Positions 1 to 7,929 of a stretch of 64,000 nucleotides of DNA are shown here, piece after piece. The position numbers and the translations under genes are program-made. Source of the stretch: Neoalteromonas flava (GTDB taxonomy: Bacteria; Pseudomonadota; Gammaproteobacteria; Enterobacterales; Alteromonadaceae); the NCBI RefSeq assembly GCF_002807685.1, contig NZ_PEAX01000008.1, positions 62,001 to 126,000 of the forward strand, written 5' to 3'. Under the pieces are notes generated by a model. It was not told the origin of the DNA, made no database searches, and worked only from the letters and a program-made list of their open reading frames with translations. Each line of letters begins with the position of its first letter. The stretch's first letter is position 1.

Positions 1-946
1 GTTTTACACTATAAATAAACATGACAATCAAAGTGACTGCCGCCATGAGCCCGTCCACAATTGCGGTGATAAGGCCGGTGGTAAACATTTCTCGAATTGC
101 TCGCAAAGAGCCGAAGCGACTGACAATGTCGCCAACATGCCGTTTTAAGAAGTAATCCATCGGCAGTCGAATGAGGTGCTGAAACACGTTGCTCGACATT
201 TGCAAACTGAGCCGATTGGACAAGTAAATAATACTAACTTGACGGAGCACTGAGACACCGACTTCTATCACCAGTAATAAGCCAAAACCTAGAGCAAGCG
301 TGGTCAGGATCTGGTGGTTACTGCTTACAATGACATCATCAATCACGATCTGCATATAGAACGGGCTTGCGATTGCGAACAGCTGGAGCATTAACGAAAG
401 CATGAGGATGATCACTAAACTACGCTTTAGGCCATGAATGCGTGACCAAAAGTGCTGCAACGTCAATTGTTGGCGCTGTTTTTGTGGAGTGAAGTCTTGA
501 TTCGGTGAAAGTTCTAATGCGATACCGGTAAAATGCTTGTCTGCCTCTTGCCAAGTCAGTTGTTGCTCACCACAGGCAGGATCATTGATCGTCAGCAAAC
601 GCTTGCGCGAGTTGACACTGACCAACACGACGAAATGATTCATATTCCAATGCAAAATACACGGTGTTTGCAGGGCAGCTAATTGTTCAAGTTCGAGTCT
701 GAGTGCTCTGGAGCTAAAGTTTAAATGACTAGCAACGTCCATGACTTGTCGCAGAGTTGCTCCGTGCGCAGAAAGGGCAAACCGATGGCGCAATTGAGTT
801 AAATCTGTTTGATAGCCATAGGTACCGGCAAGCATTGCTAAACAAGCCAACCCGCATTCACTGGCTTCTGTTTGCAATACCAAAGGTACTTTGGGTTTGG
901 CTCGAAACGAGAACCAAGGAGAAAAATCAAGTGCTGCAACTGTCAT
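1..946 (-). CDS. Peptidase C39-containing ABC transporter (CvaB-like microcin/bacteriocin exporter), 3' end outside window
   Basis: Inner-membrane exporter that removes a double-glycine leader and pumps the mature peptide out with ATP. About 315 codons are visible; the nucleotide-binding domain would lie beyond base 1. The N-terminal C39 peptidase is clear: QTEASECGLAC carries the catalytic Cys31, HFVVL gives His104 and NDP gives Asp122. From about residue 160 a membrane domain begins with hydrophobic segments and an ABC-exporter-type stretch (DYFLKRHVGDIVSRFGS). The ATG at 946 overlaps the stop of the upstream HlyD gene (TAATG), so the two are translationally coupled. The family exports class II microcins such as colicin V. 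No substrate gene adjoins it inside the window, but three double-glycine peptides lie at 32.5-37.7 kb. Family assignment is firm; the substrate is inferred. Confidence 0.93.
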   Translation of the reverse strand, partial: MTVAALDFSPWFSFRAKPKVPLVLQTEASECGLACLAMLAGTYGYQTDLTQLRHRFALSAHGATLRQVMDVASHLNFSSRALRLELEQLAALQTPCILHWNMNHFVVLVSVNSRKRLLTINDPACGEQQLTWQEADKHFTGIALELSPNQDFTPQKQRQQLTLQHFWSRIHGLKRSLVIILMLSLMLQLFAIASPFYMQIVIDDVIVSSNHQILTTLALGFGLLLVIEVGVSVLRQVSIIYLSNRLSLQMSSNVFQHLIRLPMDYFLKRHVGDIVSRFGSLRAIREMFTTGLITAIVDGLMAAVTLIVMFIYSVK

Positions 947-2217
947 TATAAGCGTCCTTGCAAACTGAAAATGGGTTCAAGCAACCATTCCAATAAAGTA
1001 CGTTCGCTGGTGGCGATATCTGCGCTAAAGGTCATGCCTGGCTTCAACCTAACTTGCTGACCGAAAGCGTCGATAATGTCCTGCTGTAGCCTAGCACGAG
1101 CCACATAGACGGGCTCGTTAATAGCCACTGGTGCTTGGTTTAGTTCGTTGGGCAGGAGCACTGAAGCAGCAATTTCAGTTAATTCGCCCTGAAACAAACC
1201 AAACTTTTGGTACGGAAACGCATCATAGCGGATTTCAATGGACTGGCCGGCTTGCGCAAAACCAATGGCTCGGATAGGTAGCAACAGACGCGCCTCATAG
1301 TGACTATTTGGCGGCACAATATCGAGCACGTGCTGTTGAGCTTTAACCGCTTGCTCAACACTCACTTGAATACTGGTCACGAGCCCGCTGCGGTTGGCGA
1401 TTAAATTGGAAGAACGTTGCCCTTGTAGTTGGAGAATTTTTTGCATCAACTCACTCTGCTCGCGGGTACGTTGAGTCGCTGCGCTGGCTTGTTGTTGCGG
1501 CAGCACTAAACGCTCTTGCTGCAGTTGCTCTAATACGCTTTGCTGGTTTGACCGCGTTAATTGCAAGGCGTGTTGTTCACTTTGCAAAGAGAGCTGCTGC
1601 TCACGTAATAACTCTATGTCATTGGCTCGGATTAAACCCTTTTCAAGTAAGCTCTGAAAGCGTGCTATCCGCTGCCCAACAAGGGTGATTTGTTGAAGCA
1701 ATGTCTTCTCTTGACCTGCCATGTGGGTAAGCGCAACCCGAGCATGGTTGATCTTTTGCTGCAGCACCGTCTCGTGTAGTTCATCGATTTCTGCTTGTCG
1801 TTCTATGAGTTTCTGCAATTCTTGCAATTGTTGCTGATATTCAGTCAATAACTGAGCTTCTACAGTTTCGCCAGAAGGCAAAGGGGTCGCGTGTGAAATA
1901 GTCATCAACACGTCGCCTTTCTCAACGATTTCTCCTGGTTTCACATAGACCTGGGTAATAATTCCTGGCTGCAATGAGGTGAAGTGCCGGGCAATGCCGC
2001 CTGAAGGTTCTATCCAGCCGACCACTCGCTCTTGACGCGCGTAGTTGTGCGTCGACAGAAAGACAATAACAACGAGCAGCCAAGCAATCAGCACTAGCGT
2101 GATTACACTGTGCGATAATCTAGGCAGTACTAAAACATCACCATGTAGGCGATTGTTCTGGTGCGCCACAGCATTCGCTCTGAACAAGCTCCTCTCTGTT
2201 GTCTTATTGGTTGTCAT
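946..2217 (-). CDS. HlyD/CvaA-family periplasmic adaptor of the peptide exporter
   Basis: Membrane-fusion protein linking the C39 ABC exporter to an outer-membrane channel. I chose the ATG at 2217 (protein begins MTTNKTTERS, 423 residues) because GAGGAG lies five bases upstream; an upstream ATG at 2292 would add 25 residues. One transmembrane segment (about residues 32-55) follows a short cytoplasmic tail. Then come a half lipoyl motif (GIITQVYVKPGEIVEKGDVL), a long Gln/Leu/Glu-rich coiled coil (about residues 115-275), the second lipoyl half and a beta-barrel region. This order is typical of CvaA/HlyD adaptors. It is first in an operon with the exporter. No TolC-type gene is visible, so the outer-membrane partner is probably encoded elsewhere. 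Confidence 0.92.
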   Translation of the reverse strand: MTTNKTTERSLFRANAVAHQNNRLHGDVLVLPRLSHSVITLVLIAWLLVVIVFLSTHNYARQERVVGWIEPSGGIARHFTSLQPGIITQVYVKPGEIVEKGDVLMTISHATPLPSGETVEAQLLTEYQQQLQELQKLIERQAEIDELHETVLQQKINHARVALTHMAGQEKTLLQQITLVGQRIARFQSLLEKGLIRANDIELLREQQLSLQSEQHALQLTRSNQQSVLEQLQQERLVLPQQQASAATQRTREQSELMQKILQLQGQRSSNLIANRSGLVTSIQVSVEQAVKAQQHVLDIVPPNSHYEARLLLPIRAIGFAQAGQSIEIRYDAFPYQKFGLFQGELTEIAASVLLPNELNQAPVAINEPVYVARARLQQDIIDAFGQQVRLKPGMTFSADIATSERTLLEWLLEPIFSLQGRL

Positions 2218-2346
2218 TTTGCTCCTCGCAAAAATCTGTTGATGGTGAGTTATCCATCCTTGGATTATTTGGCGAACCCTGCCATTTCTCACTTCATCCT
2301 TGTTGCACCCAACACTATGGCTAATCGTCCGTAATTATTAGCGAAC

Positions 2347-2371
2347 TCCCTGACATCACTTCCCTGACATC
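2347..2371. repeat. Two exact copies of TCCCTGACATC at 14-base spacing
   Basis: TCCCTGACATC occurs at 2347-2357 and again at 2361-2371. The pair lies about 130-155 bases upstream of the HlyD-like start. Tandem half-sites like this can be a regulator's operator, but I recognise no known consensus. Confidence 0.7.
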
Positions 2372-2523
2372 TCTTTGTTCTTTCCATACCACTGGGTACA
2401 GTGGACCGTTGTCATTCACGCTCCTTGCGATACTGCTACAACTCTCCCGCCAGCATTCCGTGCTGACGAAATTAGATTAGGTGGTGATGGTTTTTTGTAC
2501 TACATGCGGAGGGACTCGCAAAC

Positions 2524-2549
2524 AGCAGACTGCTAAGGCAGTGCTTTTT
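2524..2549 (+). terminator. Possible small hairpin plus T-run with no obvious upstream gene
   Basis: ACTGC (2529-2533) pairs with GCAGT (2538-2542) around a TAAG loop. An outer AGC/GCT pairing follows after a two-base bulge, then TTTTT. It looks like a weak intrinsic terminator on the plus strand, yet no plus-strand gene precedes it. It could end a short transcript from the divergent region or be chance. Confidence 0.3.
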
Positions 2550-2717
2550 GTCTCGATGTTTAGACCCATGTCCTAATTTTTAGACTAGGTGTTATTGTTT
2601 TAAATCAATGTTTTAGCTAAGAAGTTATGACAAAAAGGGCAATAAATTAGGGATGTGCTATACCTTATATTTCACCGCTAACCTTATGTAAAACAGGTAC
2701 CAGTAACGAGGTCATTT

Positions 2718-4262
2718 ATGTTTATACCCAGTATTTTGCTTAAACAGTTGTATACCCATGGGAGTCTTACCAAGACCGATTCGGGCATTAGTTTCATGTT
2801 AAAAAACCGCCTAAAAGATGCGGTTGTTAATGAACTTCATTGGGTCAGTATTGACGGTAAGCAAATCGACAACGACAAAGTTAAAATTCAAGTCGGGCCT
2901 GACTCTGTGTTAACGGTTGAAGAGATCAACAACGGTCCTGATATCCCCTTCGAATTAAAGCAAACCTATACTGTATTTGTTGAGTTTGACGCCGACGTTA
3001 GCCATGAGAAACGTAAAATCGGGATTTCATTTAAAGCCAGTCCGTTTGGAAAATTGAAATTTGAAGTTGAAGATGTTGTGTCTGCAAGCGATAAAAAGCC
3101 TTCGCATATTCCGCGTGACCCACATGATGATTACGGTCCTGCGATGATCAAAGCCCGTCAAGAATATTTTGCTTCACGTACCGGCAACAGCATTAATCAT
3201 GTAGGCAAATATTCTATTGATCCTAACTCGTTAAAAGGCAACGTAGAGCACTTTATTGGTGTTGCCCAAGTTCCCATCGGTATTGCTGGCCCTGTGACCA
3301 TCGACGGTGAATATGCCAAAGGAGATTTTGTGGTGCCGCTGGCGACCACGGAGGGCACGTTGGTAGCGTCTTATAATCGTGGTATGAAGTTACTTAATAT
3401 GAATGGTGGGGTCAAAACGACGGTGGTTGATGATTGTATGCAGCGAGCGCCTGTTTTCGTCTTTTCTGATGCCCGCGGCGCCCGTGACTTCGCCAAATGG
3501 TTGCAGGAGAATATAGCAATTGTGCGGCAAGAGGCTGAGGCCACTTCTAGTGTGGCGAAGCTCACCTATATTGATACTTACTTATCGAATAAATTTGCAT
3601 TTTGCCGCTTTAACTATCACACCGGAGACGCGGCTGGCCAGAACATGGTTGGTCGGGCAACGTTTGCCGCCTGCGGTTGGATCTTGGATCACTACCCAGG
3701 TATCGAAAACTTTTACTTAGAAAGTAACTTTGCTACCGACAAGAAAGCATCGCAGATCAATATCATGCGTACGCGGGGTAAACGGGTAACCGCCGAGGCC
3801 ACAATTAAACGTGAGCATTTGTTGAATGTTATGCGGGTTGATCCAAAACAGATTGATTACCATGGTCGCGTGGCAGGTATTGGTTCATTTTTATCAGGCG
3901 TGAATAATACCGGTTTGCACTCGCCTAATGGGATCACCGCAATGTTTATAGCTACGGGGCAAGATGTGGCGAACGTCTCGGAGTCATCAGCCGGCATTTT
4001 GTACTCTGAACTTACCGATGCGGGAGACTTATATCTTTCATTGACTATTCCTTCATTGATAGTCGCAACCTATGGTGGCGGCACAGGTATTGGCACTCAA
4101 AAAGAGTGCTTGGAGTTACTCGACTGCTTTGGCCGTGACCGGTGTAAGAAATTTGCTGAGATTGTGGGTGCAGTCGCACTTGCGGGAGAGATATCTCTGG
4201 CTTCAGCGATTTCTTCGCAAGATTGGGTATCGTCACATGAGCAGTATGGACGCAACCGTTAA
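2718..4262 (+). CDS. Class I hydroxymethylglutaryl-CoA reductase with extra N-terminal domain
   Basis: Reduces HMG-CoA to mevalonate, the committed step of the mevalonate pathway. The catalytic part (about residues 150-514) has class I motifs: FIGVAQVPIGIAGP for CoA binding, ATTEGTL with the catalytic Glu near residue 212, DAAGQNM near 303 for the cofactor, TDKKAS near 340 with the catalytic Lys, ATGQD near 412 with the catalytic Asp, YGGGTGIGTQ, and a C-terminal SSHEQ whose His (about 506) matches the catalytic His. The first 130 or so residues are not the membrane domain of eukaryotic enzymes. They look soluble and beta-strand-rich with alternating hydrophobics, possibly an Ig-like fold. 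No other mevalonate gene is nearby. A strong terminator follows. The reductase call is secure; the role of the N-terminal domain is unknown. Confidence 0.93.
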   Translation: MFIPSILLKQLYTHGSLTKTDSGISFMLKNRLKDAVVNELHWVSIDGKQIDNDKVKIQVGPDSVLTVEEINNGPDIPFELKQTYTVFVEFDADVSHEKRKIGISFKASPFGKLKFEVEDVVSASDKKPSHIPRDPHDDYGPAMIKARQEYFASRTGNSINHVGKYSIDPNSLKGNVEHFIGVAQVPIGIAGPVTIDGEYAKGDFVVPLATTEGTLVASYNRGMKLLNMNGGVKTTVVDDCMQRAPVFVFSDARGARDFAKWLQENIAIVRQEAEATSSVAKLTYIDTYLSNKFAFCRFNYHTGDAAGQNMVGRATFAACGWILDHYPGIENFYLESNFATDKKASQINIMRTRGKRVTAEATIKREHLLNVMRVDPKQIDYHGRVAGIGSFLSGVNNTGLHSPNGITAMFIATGQDVANVSESSAGILYSELTDAGDLYLSLTIPSLIVATYGGGTGIGTQKECLELLDCFGRDRCKKFAEIVGAVALAGEISLASAISSQDWVSSHEQYGRNR

Positions 4263-4309
4263 GAGGCCTTCTTAATAGCCACAGAATATGTGCATTAATT
4301 CGAGCCAAA

Positions 4310-4345
4310 AAAAGCCCTCATATTTTTTTGAGGGCTTTTATTTTT
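4310..4345 (+). terminator. Intrinsic terminator of the HMG-CoA reductase gene
   Basis: AAAAGCCCTCA (4310-4320) pairs perfectly with TGAGGGCTTTT (4329-4339) across an eight-base T-rich loop and is followed by ATTTTT. It lies 48 bases after the stop codon. The A-run on its left arm could make it work on the minus strand too, for the convergent gene ending at 4443. Confidence 0.88.
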
Positions 4346-4442
4346 GCTAGTTCTGACTAAGGAACTTGGTTAGTAACGGCGCCTATTAATAACGCCGCTT
4401 ACGTTTTTTACCAACAATCTGACATTGCCAGATTAGGTTCAC

Positions 4443-7400
4443 TTAGTGTTTCCAATGATATTTGTGAGCTTTCGCCTCAACTTCGCTAGCTGTTTCAGCA
4501 GGCATAAACAATTGGTTATTGCGCTCGAAGAAAAACGGCATGCGCTTTTGCTTACTGCCCACTTCGTTCATGGTTGCCGCTTCGTACACTCGGCCGTTAA
4601 GCACTGTGTAAGTAACATATTCACTGCGGCTCAGATCATTGAGCACATCACCTTCAATGACCGCCAAGTCAGCTAATTTACCTACTTCGATGCTGCCCAA
4701 ATCTTTATCCATGCCTAAATGGACCGCACCGTCAATCGTGCCGCCACGCAGCGCTTCCCAAGGTGTGAAGCCCCCTTGCTCCATGATCCATAATTCCCAA
4801 TGTGCAGCCAAGCCTTCGCGTTGACCGTGGGCACCGATATGCACACCGACACCATTGTCTCGCAAGACTTTGGCGTAGCTGGCAATATCTATATGGTTGT
4901 ATTGATTATCCGGCGCCGTTGGGCGACGGATGGAACGGCTTTCTATTAAAAAGTTGGGGGTGTAACGCATTAACCGCTCGTTTTTCCATACTTCGGTGCG
5001 GTCATACCAATATTCTTCTCCCATGAGTCCGCCATAGGAAACCACGAACGTTGGGGTATAGCCGAAACGCGTAGCTTTCCAAAGTTGAGTCAGGTCATTG
5101 TAACCATGGGCAATAGGTAAGGAGTGCTCTAATCCAGTATGACCATCCACTAACATTGAGATGTTTTGCTGGAACTTACCACCACCCTCAGGTACTACCA
5201 TCATATTTAATTCACGCGCGGCTTGCAGTACTTGCTGACGTTGATCGCGACGCGGCTGGTTATAACTTTTTACTGAAATCGCACCGACATCCTGTAGGCG
5301 GCGAACATGGAAGTAAGCATCATCATAATCGTTGATGATGGCTTTGTAACCTAATGCCTCTGCACCGTAGAGAATAGTCCCTGTCGAGTAAATGCGCGGT
5401 GCAACAATTTTCCCTGCGCGTTGCAACTCTGCCGCAGCCATTATTTCGGTGGTGTCATTCGATGGGTCATGAATGGTAGTCACACCAAATGCCACATTTG
5501 AGTATTGGCTCCAGTTTTGTTGCGGGATAATTTCATTGCGGCCTTGCGCCCCATGAGCATGGGTATCAATGAGCCCTGGAATAACAGTATGACCAGTAGT
5601 ATCAATGACTTTTGCTGCTTGCGGAATATCAACCGATTGTCTATCGCCAACAGCAACGATCCGATTGCCTTCGATCAACACCACACCATTCTCAATGACT
5701 TCTTGAGATTGGTTTGCATCACGCATGGTTACTACCTGACCGCCAACCAATGCAATCGTCTGGTTAGGCACGTCAGTGCGTTGACTAAAGGCTAAATTTA
5801 GGCCGTTTTCTTCGGCCTCAGGTAAGTCCTCAGCACCGCCGACAAATTCAAATGCCTGCTCAAGCGCACGTTCGAAGTAATAGGGGCCGTGGAACCAGCC
5901 AACACGAGTGTTGTCGGGGGACCAGTTCAGATACTCGCCGGCCCGCGCCGACAGTTGCTTGACCGGTAACGAGGTCATATCTGGTCCGATCGTAACCTTC
6001 TTACCATTATCTGCAAATGGAGCAACGTATGCGTTGTACTGATTTACAAAGGCTACCCATTGCTTATCATGTGACAAACGATATTCGCTGACTTGGTCGG
6101 CACCATACAAATGCACACGCTTGTCTTCACCATTTAAGTCTACGGACGAAAACTGGGTTTCTGGATACGGTGTTCCACCGACAGATTCGGTGAAGTAAAC
6201 TCGCGAGTTATCGCCTGCAAAATGTGGATTTATACCGGATTTTGCAACACGCTTGGTTGTTTCTTTATCCAAGTTAAGAACGTAAATACCGCTGTCGACT
6301 GAATGGGTCGGATCCAATAAATAACCGCCACTGAACTTACGATAAGTAATGAGTTCGCCGTCGGTAGAAAAGCTTGGTTCAATATAATGACCTGGTCCTT
6401 GGCTAACTACTTTACCTTTACCACCGCGTGCCGAGACCACGCGAATGTCGCCAAGCGATTGATCATTCCATGTCGTGTATACAATCTGTTTGCCATCGTT
6501 GGAATAGCGCGGAAAGTACTCATCGTGCTCATTTTGTTTAGTCAGACGCTTGACCTTGCCAGACTTAATATCATGCACATACAACTTACCCAACGCTTGG
6601 AACACTACCGATTTACCGTCGGGAGATTTTTGCGACCAACGAATGGCTTTAACGTCAAATTCCTTTGGCGCAACATCCACAGGAAAGCGCACAGCATCGG
6701 CATACTGCAGTTCCGCCTTTACCGTTACGTCTAAGGTCGTAATTTGCGGCGCATCAGGCTGACTCTTGGCCACATCTATACGATGGAATTTACCGTCGGT
6801 CCAAAATACAATTTGTTTGCTATCTGGTGTCCAATCAAAATAGGCGTAATAGCCTTCGCTACCAAAGCCTTCTTGCATGTCACGCTCCATACCTAAATAA
6901 ATCGGCGTTTCAGAGCCAGTGGCAATGTCTTTGATGAATAGAGCAGTACGATCCGTCACGCGGCGAATATAAGCGATAGATTTACCGTCCGGTGATGGTG
7001 TTGCTACCACTGCGCCGCCGCTACCAGAAATATAGCGTTCTTCTTCGCCAGTTGTGCGGTCGAAGCGGGTAATTGCAAAGATCGATTTTAGCGGGTCGCG
7101 ATTGTAGCTGAACGTACTACCTGGACTAATGTCTTGGGTGTAATAGATATACCGACCATCCGGCGAGAAGGCTGGATCGGCTATGTTTTTCTGGTCGGCT
7201 TTGCCATTTACGCGCTCTTTGATGGCAAGACCGCTGCCACCGCTTTTGTGATACAGCCAAATTTCACCCGCTGGAATGCTGCGGCTAGACATGATCCCTT
7301 TGGTCGCAGCAATGTATTGTCCATCCGGACTCCACGCAGGCGAGTGAATAATATTTTTTTTCTCTTTGGTGACTTGGCGTAGATTTGTGCCATCAATATT

Positions 7401-7793
7401 CATCACCCAAACGTTACTTAGACCGTCGCGATCGGAGATAAACGCCACTTCTTTGCCATCTGGGCTAACCGCTGGATGAATGTTCCAGGCAAAGTCTTGA
7501 GTTAGTGCTTTGGCTTCGCCACCGTCTGCGGAGACAATATAGATGTCGCCAAGCATATCAAAAACAAAGTGCTCTCCATCGGGAGTCACGTCGAGACTGG
7601 ACCACGTAGTTTCATTGGTTTCAAAGGATACGGTATTGAGTGGAAAGGGGGGATTTAATATATCCCACTCTGCATTTTCTTTATCTGCGGTAGTCCCCGC
7701 ATGATTGTCAGCGTGGCTAGGCAAAACACTGGTAAGCGTCAGGCAGAACGCCAACCAGCTGGCCAAACCCATGTGTCGTTTAGGTGTAGTCAT
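4443..7793 (-). CDS. Exported TolB-like beta-propeller/amidohydrolase fusion protein
   Basis: Large secreted or periplasmic protein (1116 residues) with a signal peptide ending near PSHA-DNHAG. Residues 45 to about 680 contain repeated WD40-like PD40 blades (for example SPDGKEVAFISDRDG, SPDGRYIYYTQD, SPDGKSIAYIRR), as in TolB and the propellers of prolyl oligopeptidases. Residues 690-1095 are an amidohydrolase-superfamily domain with the metal-binding DTHAHG (about 741-746), a VKSY lysine, a GLEH histidine and the C-terminal LADLAVIEG typical of imidazolonepropionase-like enzymes. The usual second-His and final-Asp positions read VVPEGGG (about 866) and GAHGQ (about 986), so metal coordination may differ from the textbook site. 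AGGAACTATC precedes the ATG. Likely a peptidase- or hydrolase-like scavenging enzyme; the substrate is unknown. Confidence 0.85.
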   Translation of the reverse strand: MTTPKRHMGLASWLAFCLTLTSVLPSHADNHAGTTADKENAEWDILNPPFPLNTVSFETNETTWSSLDVTPDGEHFVFDMLGDIYIVSADGGEAKALTQDFAWNIHPAVSPDGKEVAFISDRDGLSNVWVMNIDGTNLRQVTKEKKNIIHSPAWSPDGQYIAATKGIMSSRSIPAGEIWLYHKSGGSGLAIKERVNGKADQKNIADPAFSPDGRYIYYTQDISPGSTFSYNRDPLKSIFAITRFDRTTGEEERYISGSGGAVVATPSPDGKSIAYIRRVTDRTALFIKDIATGSETPIYLGMERDMQEGFGSEGYYAYFDWTPDSKQIVFWTDGKFHRIDVAKSQPDAPQITTLDVTVKAELQYADAVRFPVDVAPKEFDVKAIRWSQKSPDGKSVVFQALGKLYVHDIKSGKVKRLTKQNEHDEYFPRYSNDGKQIVYTTWNDQSLGDIRVVSARGGKGKVVSQGPGHYIEPSFSTDGELITYRKFSGGYLLDPTHSVDSGIYVLNLDKETTKRVAKSGINPHFAGDNSRVYFTESVGGTPYPETQFSSVDLNGEDKRVHLYGADQVSEYRLSHDKQWVAFVNQYNAYVAPFADNGKKVTIGPDMTSLPVKQLSARAGEYLNWSPDNTRVGWFHGPYYFERALEQAFEFVGGAEDLPEAEENGLNLAFSQRTDVPNQTIALVGGQVVTMRDANQSQEVIENGVVLIEGNRIVAVGDRQSVDIPQAAKVIDTTGHTVIPGLIDTHAHGAQGRNEIIPQQNWSQYSNVAFGVTTIHDPSNDTTEIMAAAELQRAGKIVAPRIYSTGTILYGAEALGYKAIINDYDDAYFHVRRLQDVGAISVKSYNQPRRDQRQQVLQAARELNMMVVPEGGGKFQQNISMLVDGHTGLEHSLPIAHGYNDLTQLWKATRFGYTPTFVVSYGGLMGEEYWYDRTEVWKNERLMRYTPNFLIESRSIRRPTAPDNQYNHIDIASYAKVLRDNGVGVHIGAHGQREGLAAHWELWIMEQGGFTPWEALRGGTIDGAVHLGMDKDLGSIEVGKLADLAVIEGDVLNDLSRSEYVTYTVLNGRVYEAATMNEVGSKQKRMPFFFERNNQLFMPAETASEVEAKAHKYHWKH

Positions 7794-7929
7794 GATAGTT
7801 CCTGGATTTTTTTAATTTGCACCTGTGATCAGTGCTTATACGAGCGTCAGCTCAAGAGTACCGCTATACAGTAACACAGCTTCCACAAAATCAAATCTAT
7901 GCTTGCGCTAGATTGCGTGGTTACCGCGA

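Larger units (their letters stand above)
2218..2717. other. 500-base divergent intergenic region between the exporter operon and HMG-CoA reductase
   Basis: This gap must hold the promoters of two divergent units. It contains a pair of 11-base direct repeats (2347-2371) and a small hairpin followed by five T (2524-2549). Two tiny open frames with good ribosome-binding sites, of 29 codons (plus strand, from about 2488) and 19 codons (minus strand, near 2430), are visible but resemble nothing. No double-glycine precursor gene is present here, although exporter operons often carry one. The stretch 2560-2700 is AT-rich and probably holds the reductase promoter, but I could not fix a convincing -35/-10 pair. 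Confidence 0.6.

Noticed and set aside
2430-2574. Two micro-frames (19 and 29 codons) in the exporter/HMG-CoA reductase gap
   Set aside because: Ribosome-binding sites look fair, but neither has a double-glycine leader, hydrophobic segment or known motif; chance is likely.
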